From assembly GCF_012070395.1 (NCBI RefSeq), contig NZ_JAAFYS010000003.1:620001-684000 (forward strand): a stretch of 64,000 nt of DNA. The letters are read 5' to 3'. The stretch is from Pseudoroseicyclus tamaricis (GTDB lineage Bacteria > Pseudomonadota > Alphaproteobacteria > Rhodobacterales > Rhodobacteraceae). Below, piece by piece: positions 25,537 through 33,276 of this stretch. The position numbers and the translations under genes were made by a program. How positions within the stretch are numbered: the stretch's first letter is position 1; each line of letters opens with the position of its first letter. A model generated the notes under the pieces. It searched no databases, was not told where the DNA came from, and worked only from the letters and a program-made list of their open reading frames with translations.

Positions 25537-25869
25537 TCAGCTGTGCGCTGCCGCCTCCTTCTCGTCATGGCGCTGCGCGTCGAGCTTCTGCTCTTCGATG
25601 GCGCGCGCCTCCCGCTCCTGACGATCGACTTCGATCATCTCGGGGGTCATCACTTCCCAGCGCTTGGTCTTCGACTTCGGCGCGCATTCACGGATGCGGA
25701 CCGTGTCGCCCACATTGATGCCGCCGGCCTCATCATGGGCGCGGTACTTCTTCGAGGACCGGACCGTCTTGTGCAGGAGCGGGTGCTTGTAGCGACGCTC
25801 GACGGAAACGGTGACGGTGTTGGCGTTGGCCGTGGAGGTCACGGTGCCTTGCAGGATGCGCTTCGGCAT
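25537..25869 (-). CDS. rpsQ: 30S ribosomal protein S17 with C-terminal extension
   Basis: S17 binds helices at the bottom of the 30S. The OB-fold core spans about residues 1-75: [31 protein letters not shown] (read in parts), KYRAHDE and [20 protein letters not shown]. At 110 residues it is longer than the usual 76-90. The extra 30-35 residues after MTPEMI are a charged, probably helical tail rich in Glu, Arg and Ala that ends EKEAAAHS. It lies between rpmC and rplN. Confidence 0.95.
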   Translation of the reverse strand: MPKRILQGTVTSTANANTVTVSVERRYKHPLLHKTVRSSKKYRAHDEAGGINVGDTVRIRECAPKSKTKRWEVMTPEMIEVDRQEREARAIEEQKLDAQRHDEKEAAAHS

Positions 25870-25873
25870 GTCG

Positions 25874-26083
25874 TTACTCCTCGGCCGTGGCGGCGTCGGC
25901 CGCCTTCTGGTTCAGGATCGTTTTCACACGGGCCACGTCACGCTTGACCTGGCGCATCCGCGCGGTGTTCTCCAGCTGGCCGGTGGCCTGCTGGAAGCGG
26001 AGGTTGAAGGCCTCCTTCTTGAGATCGACAAGCTGGGTCCGGAGCTGATCCGGCGTCTTGTCACGCAGTTCGCTGGCGTTCAT
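25874..26083 (-). CDS. rpmC: 50S ribosomal protein L29
   Basis: L29 (69 residues) sits at the exit tunnel and helps dock SRP and trigger factor. It shows [20 protein letters not shown] and [20 protein letters not shown], followed by the [12 protein letters not shown] signature, with a short Ala-rich end. In other bacteria rplP directly precedes rpmC in one transcript; here 2 kb of unrelated genes and a terminator separate them. rpmC is therefore the first gene of the spc-side unit, with a candidate promoter at 26177-26205. Confidence 0.96.
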   Translation of the reverse strand: MNASELRDKTPDQLRTQLVDLKKEAFNLRFQQATGQLENTARMRQVKRDVARVKTILNQKAADAATAEE

Positions 26084-26176
26084 TGCGCCTCTTTCCTTTC
26101 AACATCACCGGAGAGCCCCTGCCTCGTTCAAGCGAGGGTCACCCTGATTCCCGGTGGAGTACGTGGATGAGGGGGG

Positions 26177-26205
26177 CTCATACGAGCTGCAGCCCGATAT
26201 GGCAA
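26177..26205 (-). promoter_or_regulatory. Sigma-70-like promoter for the rpmC-rpmD segment
   Basis: Minus strand: -35 TTGCCA (revcomp 26200-26205), 17-base spacer, -10 TATGAG (revcomp 26177-26182). The leader before rpmC would be about 90 bases. It shares the gap with the divergent PRC-barrel gene. Confidence 0.5.
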
Positions 26206-26347
26206 GCCTTTATTCATTGGCTCCGAGGGTGCCCCCTGCCCCGGCCGGCTCACCGCCTGCCCCGACGTCTGCCCGAGAAATGCGCAGATTATGGAACGCC
26301 ACGCCACGCACTCCGTTGTGTTACCAAACAACGAATGGAGGACGCTT

Positions 26348-26779
26348 ATGAAACGTCTGTTTGCAAGCACACTCGCCCTTTCGATCGCCGCGACCGGCGC
26401 TGTCGCCCAGGACATGCTAATGGACGGCTATGACCGCGCGGAGCTGATCCGCACGCGGGACATCACCGGCGGCAATATCTACACGATCAACGAGGCCGAC
26501 GATGAAGGCTGGGATTCCGCCTACGTCTATGACGCGGTCGGCCCCGACTGGAACCAGATCGGCGAGATCGAGGACCTTGTCCTGTCGCGCGACGGTCAGC
26601 TGATCGGCATCGTGGCCGAGGTCGGCGGCTTCCTCGATATCGCGGACAAGCACGTCGTGATCCCTGTCGAGAACGTGAGCCTCGTGGCTGTCGATGACGA
26701 GACCTATTCCTACGTCACGCGCTACAACGAAGAGCAGCTCGAGCAGCTAGAAGATGTCGATGAGGGCTGGTGGGACTGA
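26348..26779 (+). CDS. Exported PRC-barrel domain protein
   Basis: A 143-residue protein with a Sec signal peptide (MKRLFASTLALSIAATGAVA, cleavage before QDML) and a PRC-barrel-like region. The barrel shows WNQIGEIEDLVLSRDGQLIGIVAEVGG (read in parts), then KHVVIPVENVSLV, the usual beta-strand pattern of this domain. The C terminus is acidic and ends GWWD. Exported PRC-barrel proteins are common in Rhizobiales and Rhodobacterales; their function is unknown. The ATG at 26348 has a GGAGG site six bases upstream. It is divergent from rpmC and followed by a strong terminator. Confidence 0.85.
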   Translation: MKRLFASTLALSIAATGAVAQDMLMDGYDRAELIRTRDITGGNIYTINEADDEGWDSAYVYDAVGPDWNQIGEIEDLVLSRDGQLIGIVAEVGGFLDIADKHVVIPVENVSLVAVDDETYSYVTRYNEEQLEQLEDVDEGWWD

Positions 26780-26803
26780 TTCTCTGACCTTCTGAGATCC
26801 AGG

Positions 26804-26831
26804 AAATGCGGCCCTTCGGGGCCGCATTTTT
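26804..26831 (+). terminator. Terminator after the PRC-barrel gene
   Basis: GCGGCCC and GGGCCGC arms with a UUCG tetraloop (stem 26808-26825), followed by TTTTTC. On the minus strand the flanking A-run also gives a T-run, so it may serve the convergent 2OG-oxygenase gene as well. Confidence 0.9.
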
Positions 26832-26841
26832 CATGTGCGGG

Positions 26842-27459
26842 TCAGCCCCAGGCGTAGTTGAAGGAGACGGAGATCCGCTCCTCCTCCGCCATGTTCATCG
26901 GCACCTCGTGGCGCAGCCAGCTCTCCCACAGCATTACATCCCCCACATCCGGCGCCACGTAGACGAACTGGCGCAGCTCCTCCGCCACGCCCTTCCTGCG
27001 GGCCGGCGCCGCCATCATCATCGGCAGGCGCGGGTCTTCCAGCTTCAGCGCCGACGTCCCCTCCGGCATGGCCACGTAGGTGGTGCCGGAGATGACGGAA
27101 TGCGGGTGGATGTGGCTGCCGTGGGTACCGCCCTCGGGGAGGATGTTGATCCAGATATCCTCCAGCCGCAGCGGCTTCTCCTCCAGATCGAACCCCAGCG
27201 CCTCGGCGAAGGCGGCGACGTGCTTGTCGAGCACGCGCACCAGCTCCTCGAAGATGGGGAAGCGCCACTGCAGGTCGGTCAGCGAGGCGTAGGAGGTGTA
27301 GCCGGGGTAGCCGTTGGCCTCGCACCACTCCTGCCCCGCCTCGTCATCCTCGGCGATGGAGATGCAGGACGCCTCCAGCTCACGCGGGTCTATGGGCCCC
27401 TGCTCGGAAAGGGGGGCGCGGTAGAGCGGGGTGACGAAGAGATTGCGGAGGTCTGCCAT
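26842..27459 (-). CDS. Putative 2-oxoglutarate/Fe(II)-dependent oxygenase (TIGR02466 type)
   Basis: A 205-residue protein of the putative 2OG-Fe(II) oxygenase family best known as TIGR02466. Family markers are LFVTPLYRAPL at the N terminus, WINILPEGGTHGSHIHPHSVISGTTYV in the middle (quoted in parts; candidate iron ligands are the HIHPHS cluster), and MLWESWLRHEVPMN with a second His, followed by RISVSFNYAW, where the Arg would bind 2-oxoglutarate. The substrate is unknown. It lies between rplP and rpmC and is separated from the thioesterase gene by about 30 bases. Confidence 0.8.
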   Translation of the reverse strand: MADLRNLFVTPLYRAPLSEQGPIDPRELEASCISIAEDDEAGQEWCEANGYPGYTSYASLTDLQWRFPIFEELVRVLDKHVAAFAEALGFDLEEKPLRLEDIWINILPEGGTHGSHIHPHSVISGTTYVAMPEGTSALKLEDPRLPMMMAAPARRKGVAEELRQFVYVAPDVGDVMLWESWLRHEVPMNMAEEERISVSFNYAWG

Positions 27460-27491
27460 GGGCCCTCTCTAGCCGGGCCGGCGAGCCGCCG

Positions 27492-27965
27492 CTAGCCCTT
27501 GGCGGCCTGCTCCATCTCCACCGAGAAACGCTTGCGCAGCTCCTTGCGCAGGACGGCAGCGCGCTGGCGGCGGGCCTCCTCCTGCGTGAGGACGCGCAGC
27601 TCGGGAACCTCAACCGGGCGCCCTTCGTCATCGACGGCGACCATGGTGAAGTAGCAGGAATTGGTGTGCCGGCGGCGACCGGTGCGGATGTTCTCCGCCT
27701 CCACCCTTATGCCGATCTCCATCGAGGTGCGGCCGGCCTGGTTGACGCTGGCCATGAAGCTGACCAGCTCGCCCACCTCGATTGGCTCCTTGAACACCAC
27801 CTGGTCGACGGAGAGCGTGACGGCGTAGCGCTGCGAGAAGCGCGAGGCGCAGGAAAAGGCGACCCGGTCGAGCAGGCTGAGCAGCGCGCCGCCGTGCACC
27901 TTGCCGGAGAAGTTCGCCATGTCCGGCGTCATCAGCTCCGTCATTTCCAGCTTGCGTGGGTCCAT
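27492..27965 (-). CDS. Acyl-CoA thioesterase, hotdog fold (YciA/BACH-like)
   Basis: A 157-residue single hotdog-fold acyl-CoA hydrolase. The fingerprint NFSGKVHGGALLSLLDRVA matches the HGG motif of the central helix, with the Asp that activates water. VDQVVFKEPIEVGELVSF and the conserved Thr/Asn-Ser strand HTNSCYFTMVAVDDEG follow. It ends in a basic helical tail (RRQRAAVLRKELRKRF). It hydrolyses acyl-CoA thioesters by family; chain length is unknown. It lies with the TIGR02466 gene in the rplP/rpmC cassette. Confidence 0.85.
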   Translation of the reverse strand: MDPRKLEMTELMTPDMANFSGKVHGGALLSLLDRVAFSCASRFSQRYAVTLSVDQVVFKEPIEVGELVSFMASVNQAGRTSMEIGIRVEAENIRTGRRRHTNSCYFTMVAVDDEGRPVEVPELRVLTQEEARRQRAAVLRKELRKRFSVEMEQAAKG

Positions 27966-28043
27966 GCCGCTCCCTCCCGGATCATCCGGTCCGTCTTAGC
28001 GATCCGGCGGCGACCGCTGCCAGCCGAAATGCCGGAGGGCAAA

Positions 28044-28074
28044 GAAAAAGCCCCGCCGTTTCCGGCGGGGCTTT
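28044..28074 (-). terminator. Terminator after rplP
   Basis: AAGCCCCGCC and GGCGGGGCTT arms, six-base loop, followed on the minus strand by TTTTTC. It ends the S10 segment directly behind rplP. Confidence 0.85.
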
Positions 28075-28097
28075 CCAAAGGTGAATGGTTTGCACGC

Positions 28098-28511
28098 TTA
28101 CCAGTCTTCGCGAACCACCGTCTTGGTCTTGATCGGCAGCTTCATCGCGGCCAGGCGCAGCGCCTCGCGGGCGATGTCCTCGGCGACGCCGTCGATCTCG
28201 AACATGATCCGGCCCGGCTTCACCTTGGCGGCCCAGAAGTCGACGGAGCCTTTACCTTTACCCATCCGGACTTCGACCGGCTTGGAGGAGACCGCGACAT
28301 CCGGGAAGATCCGGATCCAGACCCGGCCCTGACGCTTCATGTGACGCGTCAGCGCCCGGCGGGCGGCTTCGATCTGGCGGGCGGTGACCCGCTCGGGCTC
28401 CAGCGCCTTCAGGCCGAAGGTGCCGAAGTTCAGGGCGCTGCCGCCCTTCGCCTCGCCGTGGATCCGGCCCTTGTGCTGTTTGCGGAATTTCGTGCGCTTC
28501 GGTTGCAGCAT
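28098..28511 (-). CDS. rplP: 50S ribosomal protein L16
   Basis: L16 (137 residues) helps position A-site tRNA and is needed for late 50S assembly. It carries [36 protein letters not shown] and [26 protein letters not shown] (read in parts), all canonical. Arg81 in the PKP-type loop is a known hydroxylation target in enterobacteria. It follows rpsC closely and is followed by a terminator, so it ends the S10 segment here. Confidence 0.97.
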   Translation of the reverse strand: MLQPKRTKFRKQHKGRIHGEAKGGSALNFGTFGLKALEPERVTARQIEAARRALTRHMKRQGRVWIRIFPDVAVSSKPVEVRMGKGKGSVDFWAAKVKPGRIMFEIDGVAEDIAREALRLAAMKLPIKTKTVVREDW

Positions 28512-28523
28512 CTCGTTTCCTCC

Positions 28524-29237
28524 TTAGCGATCCCGGCCAGGCCGGGCGCCGCGCGGGACGGAAGCATCCTGCAGCTCCTGAGCCTTGCGCTCACGGGCTT
28601 GCGGGTCATGCTCCATGATCTCGCCTTTGAAGATCCACACCTTGATGCCGATGATGCCGTAGGGCGTCATGGCTTCGGACAGGGCGTAGTCGATGTCGGC
28701 ACGAAGGGTGTGCAGGGGCACGCGGCCCTCGCGGTACCACTCCGTCCGGGCAATCTCGGCGCCGCCGAGGCGGCCGGCGAGGTTGATCCGGATGCCGAGC
28801 GCACCCATGCGCATGGCGTTCTGCACCGAGCGCTTCATGGCGCGGCGGAAGCCGACCCGACGCTCGAGCTGCTGGGCGATGGACTCGCCGACCAGCGCTG
28901 CGTCCAGCTCCGGCTTGCGGACCTCGACGATGTTCAGGTGCAGCTCGCTGTCCGTGAGGTTGGACAGCTTCTTGCGCAGCACCTCGATATCGGCGCCTTT
29001 CTTGCCGATGATCACGCCCGGACGGGCGGCGTGGATCGTGACCCGGCACTTGCGGTGCGGGCGTTCGATGATCACACGGGAAATGCCGGCCTGCTTGCAC
29101 TCCTTCTTGATGAACTCCTTGATGTGGATGTCCTCAAGAAGAAGATCGCCGTATTCCTTGGTGTTTGCGTACCAGCGGCTGTCCCAGGTCCGGTTGACCT
29201 GAAGACGCATGCCGACGGGATTGACCTTGTTACCCAT
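28524..29237 (-). CDS. rpsC: 30S ribosomal protein S3
   Basis: S3 (237 residues) lines the mRNA entry channel. It shows [20 protein letters not shown] at the N terminus, the KH-type [18 protein letters not shown] motif, and the C-terminal domain [24 protein letters not shown] (in parts) with [19 protein letters not shown]. The Arg/Gln-rich tail after the conserved end is normal for Rhodobacteraceae. It overlaps the stop of rplV by one base. Confidence 0.97.
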   Translation of the reverse strand: MGNKVNPVGMRLQVNRTWDSRWYANTKEYGDLLLEDIHIKEFIKKECKQAGISRVIIERPHRKCRVTIHAARPGVIIGKKGADIEVLRKKLSNLTDSELHLNIVEVRKPELDAALVGESIAQQLERRVGFRRAMKRSVQNAMRMGALGIRINLAGRLGGAEIARTEWYREGRVPLHTLRADIDYALSEAMTPYGIIGIKVWIFKGEIMEHDPQARERKAQELQDASVPRGARPGRDR

Positions 29238-29617
29238 TAGGCTTGCTCCTCGACCTGACGGACCTTGATGGTGAGCTCCGAGAACGGCTTCATGATCTTG
29301 CCGTACCGGCCGCGAGCCCGCGGACGGCCACGCTTCATGACCAGATTCTTGCCCACGTAGGCCTCGGCGACGATGAGGTCATCGACGTCCAGGTTGTGGT
29401 TGTTCTCGGCGTTCGCGATGGCCGACTGCAGGCACTTCTTGACGTCCTGCGAGACGCGCCGCTTCGAGAAGGTGAGATCGGCGAGCGCCGTTTCCACCTT
29501 CTTGCCGCGGATCAGACCGGCGACGAGGTTGAGCTTCTGCGGCGAGGTCCGAAGCATGCGCAGTTTCGCCATTGCTTCGTTGTCGGCCACGCGGCGGGGG
29601 TTCTTTTCCTTGCCCAT
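29237..29617 (-). CDS. rplV: 50S ribosomal protein L22
   Basis: L22 (126 residues) has a globular domain and a beta-hairpin that lines the exit tunnel. [43 protein letters not shown] and the hairpin [18 protein letters not shown] are diagnostic. The N-terminal extension [15 protein letters not shown] is common in the order. It shares one base with rpsC and lies three bases after rpsS. Confidence 0.97.
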   Translation of the reverse strand: MGKEKNPRRVADNEAMAKLRMLRTSPQKLNLVAGLIRGKKVETALADLTFSKRRVSQDVKKCLQSAIANAENNHNLDVDDLIVAEAYVGKNLVMKRGRPRARGRYGKIMKPFSELTIKVRQVEEQA

Positions 29618-29620
29618 GAC

Positions 29621-29899
29621 TTACTTCCGCTTCGCTTTTTTGTCGGCGGCGTGACCGTAGTAGGTCCGCGTCGGCGCATATTCACCGAACTTCTGGCCGA
29701 TCATGTCCTCGGAGACGAGGACGGGGATGTGCTTGTGGCCGTTGTAGACGCCAAACGTCAGCCCCACGAACTGGGGGAGGATCGTCGAGCGGCGCGACCA
29801 GATCTTGATGACTTCCTTGCGCCCGCCTTCGCGCGACTGCTCCGCCTTCTTCAGGACGTAGCTATCGACGAACGGGCCTTTCCAAACAGAACGTGCCAT
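29621..29899 (-). CDS. rpsS: 30S ribosomal protein S19
   Basis: S19 (92 residues) forms a complex with S13 in the 30S head. The sequence [43 protein letters not shown] (in parts) and the C-terminal [27 protein letters not shown] (in parts) are standard. The family-defining motif is at residues 50-75. It is flanked by rplB and rplV with gaps of three bases each. Confidence 0.98.
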   Translation of the reverse strand: MARSVWKGPFVDSYVLKKAEQSREGGRKEVIKIWSRRSTILPQFVGLTFGVYNGHKHIPVLVSEDMIGQKFGEYAPTRTYYGHAADKKAKRK

Positions 29900-29902
29900 G
29901 GA

Positions 29903-30742
29903 TTAGCGGCCTTTCCTGGCGTGACGGGAACGAAGAATGAGCTGCGACGAGCCCTTCTTGCGATTGCGCGTGCGGTTGCCCTTGGTGCCCTTGCCCCACG
30001 GGGTGACCGGGTGACGGCCCCCGGAGGTGCGACCCTCACCACCACCATGCGGGTGGTCGATCGGGTTCATGGCGACACCGCGGACGGAGGGGCGGATGCC
30101 CTTGTGCCGCATGCGGCCGGCCTTGCCGAAATCCTGGTTCGAGTTGTCCGGGTTGGACACGGCGCCGACGGTGGCCATGCACTCCTGACGGACGAGGCGA
30201 AGCTCGCCGGAGGAGAGGCGGATCTGCGCGTAGCCGCCATCGCGGCCGACGAACTGGGCGTAGGTGCCGGCGGCGCGGGCGATCTGGCCACCCTTGCCGG
30301 GCTTCAGCTCGACATTGTGGACGATCGTGCCGATCGGCATGCCGGAGAAGGGCATCGCGTTGCCCGGCTTGATGTCGACCTTGCGGCCGGCATAGATCTT
30401 GTCGCCCACGGCCAGGCGCTGCGGCGCGAGGATGTAGGTGCGTTCGCCGTCTTCGTACTGGATCAGCGCGATGAAGGCGGTGCGGTTCGGGTCGTATTCG
30501 ATCCGGGCCACGACGGCCGCCATGTCATGCTTGGTGCGTTTGAAATCGACGATGCGATAGAGGCGCTTCGCCCCGCCGCCCTTGCGGCGCATCGTGATCC
30601 GGCCGGTGTTGTTCCGGCCGCCGTTCTTCGTCAGACCCTCGGTCAGCGCCTTGACGGGGCGCCCCTTCCAAAGTTCTGAACGGTCGATCAGCACCAGCCC
30701 GCGCTGGCCCGGCGTCGTCGGCTTATACGACTTGAGTGCCAT
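29903..30742 (-). CDS. rplB: 50S ribosomal protein L2
   Basis: L2 (279 residues) is essential for subunit association and peptidyl transfer. It carries the SH3/OB region [24 protein letters not shown] (in parts), the [21 protein letters not shown] segment, and the C-terminal [26 protein letters not shown] with the catalytic-centre His (HPHGGGEG). Usually rplB follows rplW directly. Here three plus-strand genes intervene, and rplB opens a new segment with an unusual structured leader (30808-30899). Confidence 0.98.
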   Translation of the reverse strand: MALKSYKPTTPGQRGLVLIDRSELWKGRPVKALTEGLTKNGGRNNTGRITMRRKGGGAKRLYRIVDFKRTKHDMAAVVARIEYDPNRTAFIALIQYEDGERTYILAPQRLAVGDKIYAGRKVDIKPGNAMPFSGMPIGTIVHNVELKPGKGGQIARAAGTYAQFVGRDGGYAQIRLSSGELRLVRQECMATVGAVSNPDNSNQDFGKAGRMRHKGIRPSVRGVAMNPIDHPHGGGEGRTSGGRHPVTPWGKGTKGNRTRNRKKGSSQLILRSRHARKGR

Positions 30743-30807
30743 GCTTTCTGTCTTCCGTTGCTGTGCGGGCCGTTGCCCGGCAGGTGACCGGGGCCCGTCT
30801 GTGATTG

Positions 30808-30899
30808 AGGGCCCCGTAGGTCCCAGAGTTTAGGGCCCCGAAGGTCCCCGATGCCAATGCTCGGTTGAGCAAAAACGAAGCCCCGGACGAATCCGGGGC
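30808..30899 (-). promoter_or_regulatory. Structured rplB leader: attenuator-like hairpin and two UNCG hairpins
   Basis: On the minus strand, 5' to 3': GCCCCGGA-UUCG-UCCGGGGC (30880-30899) followed by a five-U run, then two near-identical 17-base elements (30832-30848, 30808-30824; one mismatch, 24-base spacing). Each of these folds as GGGACC-UNCG-GGGCCC with one internal mismatch. The first hairpin looks like a terminator placed upstream of rplB, which suggests attenuation of this segment. I could find only a weak promoter candidate (TTGACC/TAAGGG near 30914-30942). Confidence 0.5.
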
Positions 30900-30997
30900 C
30901 TCGCGGATGGCCTCCCTTAAGGGAGATGCACCATCGGGTCAAGCAGCGCCCCCGGCTGCCCTGCCGCAGCGCCGCCGGGCCACCGAATAGTTCACCA

Positions 30998-31026
30998 TTG
31001 ACAGAACTGTCGGGCTCAGGAATACT
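30998..31026 (+). promoter_or_regulatory. arsR promoter with operator dyad; transcript likely leaderless
   Basis: TTGACA (30998-31003), 17-base spacer, AATACT (31021-31026). The expected start site is within a base or two of the arsR ATG at 31034. The dyad GACAG-AA-CTGTC (31000-31011) overlaps the -35 and is a natural ArsR operator candidate. Confidence 0.65.
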
Positions 31027-31033
31027 TCACCAC

Positions 31034-31375
31034 ATGGAAAACAATCAGACTGACCTCGACAGCATCTTCCAGGCCCTCGCCGATCCGACCCGGCGGGCCG
31101 TGGTGCAGCGGCTGGGGGAAGGCTCGGCGACGGTCAGCGAGCTCGCCGCGCCCTTCCAGATGGGGCTGCCCGCCTTCCTCAAGCACATCGCGGTGCTCGA
31201 GGCGGCCGGGCTCGTCACCTCGATCAAGGTCGGCCGTGTGCGCACCTGCACGCTGGAGGAAGACAAGCTGGAAGCGGCCGCGGGCTGGTTTCAGGACCAA
31301 CGAGAGCAATGGAAAGCCCGCTACGAACAACTCGACGCGCTGCTCGACACCCTCAAAGCAAGGAAGAAGACATGA
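31034..31375 (+). CDS. ArsR-family winged-helix regulator
   Basis: A 113-residue metal-independent-looking ArsR/SmtB regulator. The DNA-binding domain runs from DSIFQALADPTRRAVVQRL, the family opening, through ATVSELAAPFQMGLPAFLKHIAVLEAAGLV, which is the helix-turn-helix (quoted in parts). No CxC metal-binding motif is visible. ArsR genes followed by one or two AHSA1/SRPBCC genes are a recurrent arrangement. Here the stop overlaps the next start (ATGA), so the three genes form one operon. Its promoter contains a dyad, suggesting autorepression. Confidence 0.9.
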   Translation: MENNQTDLDSIFQALADPTRRAVVQRLGEGSATVSELAAPFQMGLPAFLKHIAVLEAAGLVTSIKVGRVRTCTLEEDKLEAAAGWFQDQREQWKARYEQLDALLDTLKARKKT

Positions 31376-31887
31376 GCCCCGCCCTGCGCTACGACTTCAC
31401 CCCCGACATGGAGAGCGCCACCATCACCATGGTGCGCGAGTTCAACGCCCCGCGCCCTCTGGTCTGGGAGTGCTACACCACGGCCGACCTGCTCGACCGC
31501 TGGTACGCCCCCAAGCCCCTCACCGCCCGCACCAAGCATCTCGACTTCCGGGTGGGCGGCTACTGGCTCTTCGCCATGATCACGCCCGAGGGGCAGGAAT
31601 ACTGGAGCCGGCAGGATTACCAGGCCATCCAGCCGACCGAGAGCATCACGATGCTCGACGCCTTCAGCGATGCCGAGGCCAGCATCAACCCCGACCTGCC
31701 CCGCGCCGTGGTGGAGATGCACTTCGCCGCGGCGGAGGATGGCTGCGTGGTGACCTCTGTCACCCGCTATCCGTCGAAGGACGACCTTCAGAAGGTCATC
31801 GACATGGGCATGGAGGCCGGCATGGCCTCGACCCTTGAGCGGCTCGACGAGCTGCTCGCCACGCTCAGCGAGAAGGACGCGCAATGA
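31372..31887 (+). CDS. SRPBCC/AHSA1-family protein (first of pair)
   Basis: A 171-residue member of the Bet v 1-like SRPBCC superfamily, AHSA1 branch. It shows TITMVREFNAPRPLVWECYTTADLLDRWYAPKPLT (in parts), the usual first strand and helix with the W-x-P feature. FRVGGYWLFAMITPEGQEYW and the C-terminal helix ending RLDELLATL follow. These small cup-shaped proteins bind hydrophobic ligands; ligands are mostly unknown. The start at 31372 gives a four-base overlap with arsR, and the stop overlaps the second AHSA1 gene likewise. It lies in a cassette between rplW and rplB. Confidence 0.85.
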   Translation: MSPALRYDFTPDMESATITMVREFNAPRPLVWECYTTADLLDRWYAPKPLTARTKHLDFRVGGYWLFAMITPEGQEYWSRQDYQAIQPTESITMLDAFSDAEASINPDLPRAVVEMHFAAAEDGCVVTSVTRYPSKDDLQKVIDMGMEAGMASTLERLDELLATLSEKDAQ

Positions 31888-32300
31888 CAGCCCCGACCAT
31901 CACCATCGACACCCTCGTCGCCGCCCCGCCCGAAACGGCGTGGCGGACCTATGTCGAGCCGGAGCACATCACCCAGTGGAACTTCGCCAGCGACGACTGG
32001 TGCTGCCCCGCCGCCAGCAACGAGCTCCGCCCCGGCGGGCATTACGTCGCCCGGATGGAAGCGAAGGACGGCTCGATGGGATTCGACTTCGAGGCCACCT
32101 ACGAGACCGTCACTCCGGGCGAGGGCTTTGTCATGACGATGCCCGACGGCCGCAAGATGGAGACACGCTTCAGCCCCGAGGGGACCGGCACGCGGGTGAC
32201 GACCACCTTCGAAGCAGAGAGCGAGAACTCCGCCGAGATGCAGCGTGCCGGCTGGCAGGCCATCCTCGACAATTACAAGGCACACGTCGCCTCTCTGTGA
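31884..32300 (+). CDS. SRPBCC/AHSA1-family protein (second of pair)
   Basis: A 138-residue AHSA1-type protein with ITIDTLVAAPPETAWRTYVEPEHITQWNFA (in parts) and RPGGHYVARMEAKDGSMGFDFEATY. It ends with helix EMQRAGWQAILDNYKAHVASL, typical of the family. It is a close structural relative of the preceding gene and overlaps it by four bases. A bidirectional terminator separates it from convergent rplW. Function is unknown; the pair may bind a lipid-like ligand sensed through arsR (inference from co-occurrence). Confidence 0.87.
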   Translation: MTAPTITIDTLVAAPPETAWRTYVEPEHITQWNFASDDWCCPAASNELRPGGHYVARMEAKDGSMGFDFEATYETVTPGEGFVMTMPDGRKMETRFSPEGTGTRVTTTFEAESENSAEMQRAGWQAILDNYKAHVASL

Positions 32301-32314
32301 GGCCCCCAAACGCA

Positions 32315-32342
32315 AAAGGCCCCCGCTCTCGCGGGGGCCTTT
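32315..32342. terminator. Bidirectional terminator between AHSA1 gene and rplW
   Basis: GGCCCCCGC and GCGGGGGCC arms around TCTC, with A-run on one side and T-run on the other, so it can end both the plus-strand cassette and rplW transcription. Confidence 0.85.
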
Positions 32343-32362
32343 CTCAATTCACGGACCGGGTC

Positions 32363-32659
32363 TCAGAGACCGGTCGAGACGTCGATCGTGTTGCCCTCGG
32401 CGAGGGTCACATAGGCCTTCTTGACGCTCTTGCGCGTGCCGAGCTGGCCGCGGAAGCGCTTGACCTTGCCCTTGGTGATCGCGGTGTTCACCGCGGTCAC
32501 CTTGACGCCAAAGAGCTCTTCGACAGCTTCTTTGATCATCGGCTTCGTCGCGGCGATATCCACCTCGAAGACGACGGCGTTGGCTTCGGAGGCCATCGTC
32601 GCCTTCTCCGTGATGATCGGCGAGCGGATCACGTCGTAATGGTCTGCCTTGGCACTCAT
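32363..32659 (-). CDS. rplW: 50S ribosomal protein L23
   Basis: L23 (98 residues) is the main trigger-factor and SRP docking site at the tunnel exit. It has [18 protein letters not shown] at the N terminus and [29 protein letters not shown] (in parts), the L23 signature. It overlaps rplD by four bases. It should be followed by rplB, but a terminator and the arsR-AHSA1 cassette come instead. Confidence 0.97.
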   Translation of the reverse strand: MSAKADHYDVIRSPIITEKATMASEANAVVFEVDIAATKPMIKEAVEELFGVKVTAVNTAITKGKVKRFRGQLGTRKSVKKAYVTLAEGNTIDVSTGL

Positions 32660-33276
32660 TTCAGGCGAGCCTCCAGAGCTTCGACCCCCGCTTTCGTCAG
32701 CACGAGCGTGCCCGAACGCAGGATGTCGTAGACGTTGGCACCCATCGAGGGCAGCACGTCCAGGTTGGCGATGTTGGCCGCGGCGCGGGCGAAGCCCTCG
32801 TTGACCTCGGCCCCGTCGATCACCAGCGGCTTGTTCCAGCCGAGCGTCTTGACCGACTTGGCCAGGATGCTCGTCTTGGCGTCAGCCAAGTCGGCGGTGT
32901 CGATGATCACCAGCTCGCCCGCTTTCAGCTTGGACGACAGCGCGTGGCGCAGGCCCAGCTTGCGGAACTTCTTGGTCAGCTCGTGATCGTGGCTGCGCGG
33001 CGTCGGGCCCTTGTACGTGCCACCGTGACGGAAGATCGGCGCCTTCTTGGAGCCGTGGCGAGCGCCGCCCGTGCCCTTCTGGCGATAGATCTTCTTCGTC
33101 GAGTAGCTCACGTCGGAGCGACCCAGCGTCGCGTGGGTGCCCTGCTGGGCGCGGGCACGCTGCCAGCGCACAACACGGTGCAGGATGTCGGCCCGCGGCT
33201 CCAGCCCGAAGATCTCGTCGGAGAGATCGACGGAGCCGGCGCTCTTGCCGTCGAGATTGATGGCATCAGCTTTCAT
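32656..33276 (-). CDS. rplD: 50S ribosomal protein L4
   Basis: L4 (206 residues) reaches the exit tunnel and in E. coli is the repressor of the S10 operon. The tunnel-loop region reads [13 protein letters not shown]-type here, as [25 protein letters not shown] in parts, followed by the conserved [23 protein letters not shown] region and [14 protein letters not shown]. The start at 33276 overlaps rplC by 11 bases. Whether L4 regulates this rearranged S10 region is unknown. Confidence 0.97.
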   Translation of the reverse strand: MKADAINLDGKSAGSVDLSDEIFGLEPRADILHRVVRWQRARAQQGTHATLGRSDVSYSTKKIYRQKGTGGARHGSKKAPIFRHGGTYKGPTPRSHDHELTKKFRKLGLRHALSSKLKAGELVIIDTADLADAKTSILAKSVKTLGWNKPLVIDGAEVNEGFARAAANIANLDVLPSMGANVYDILRSGTLVLTKAGVEALEARLK

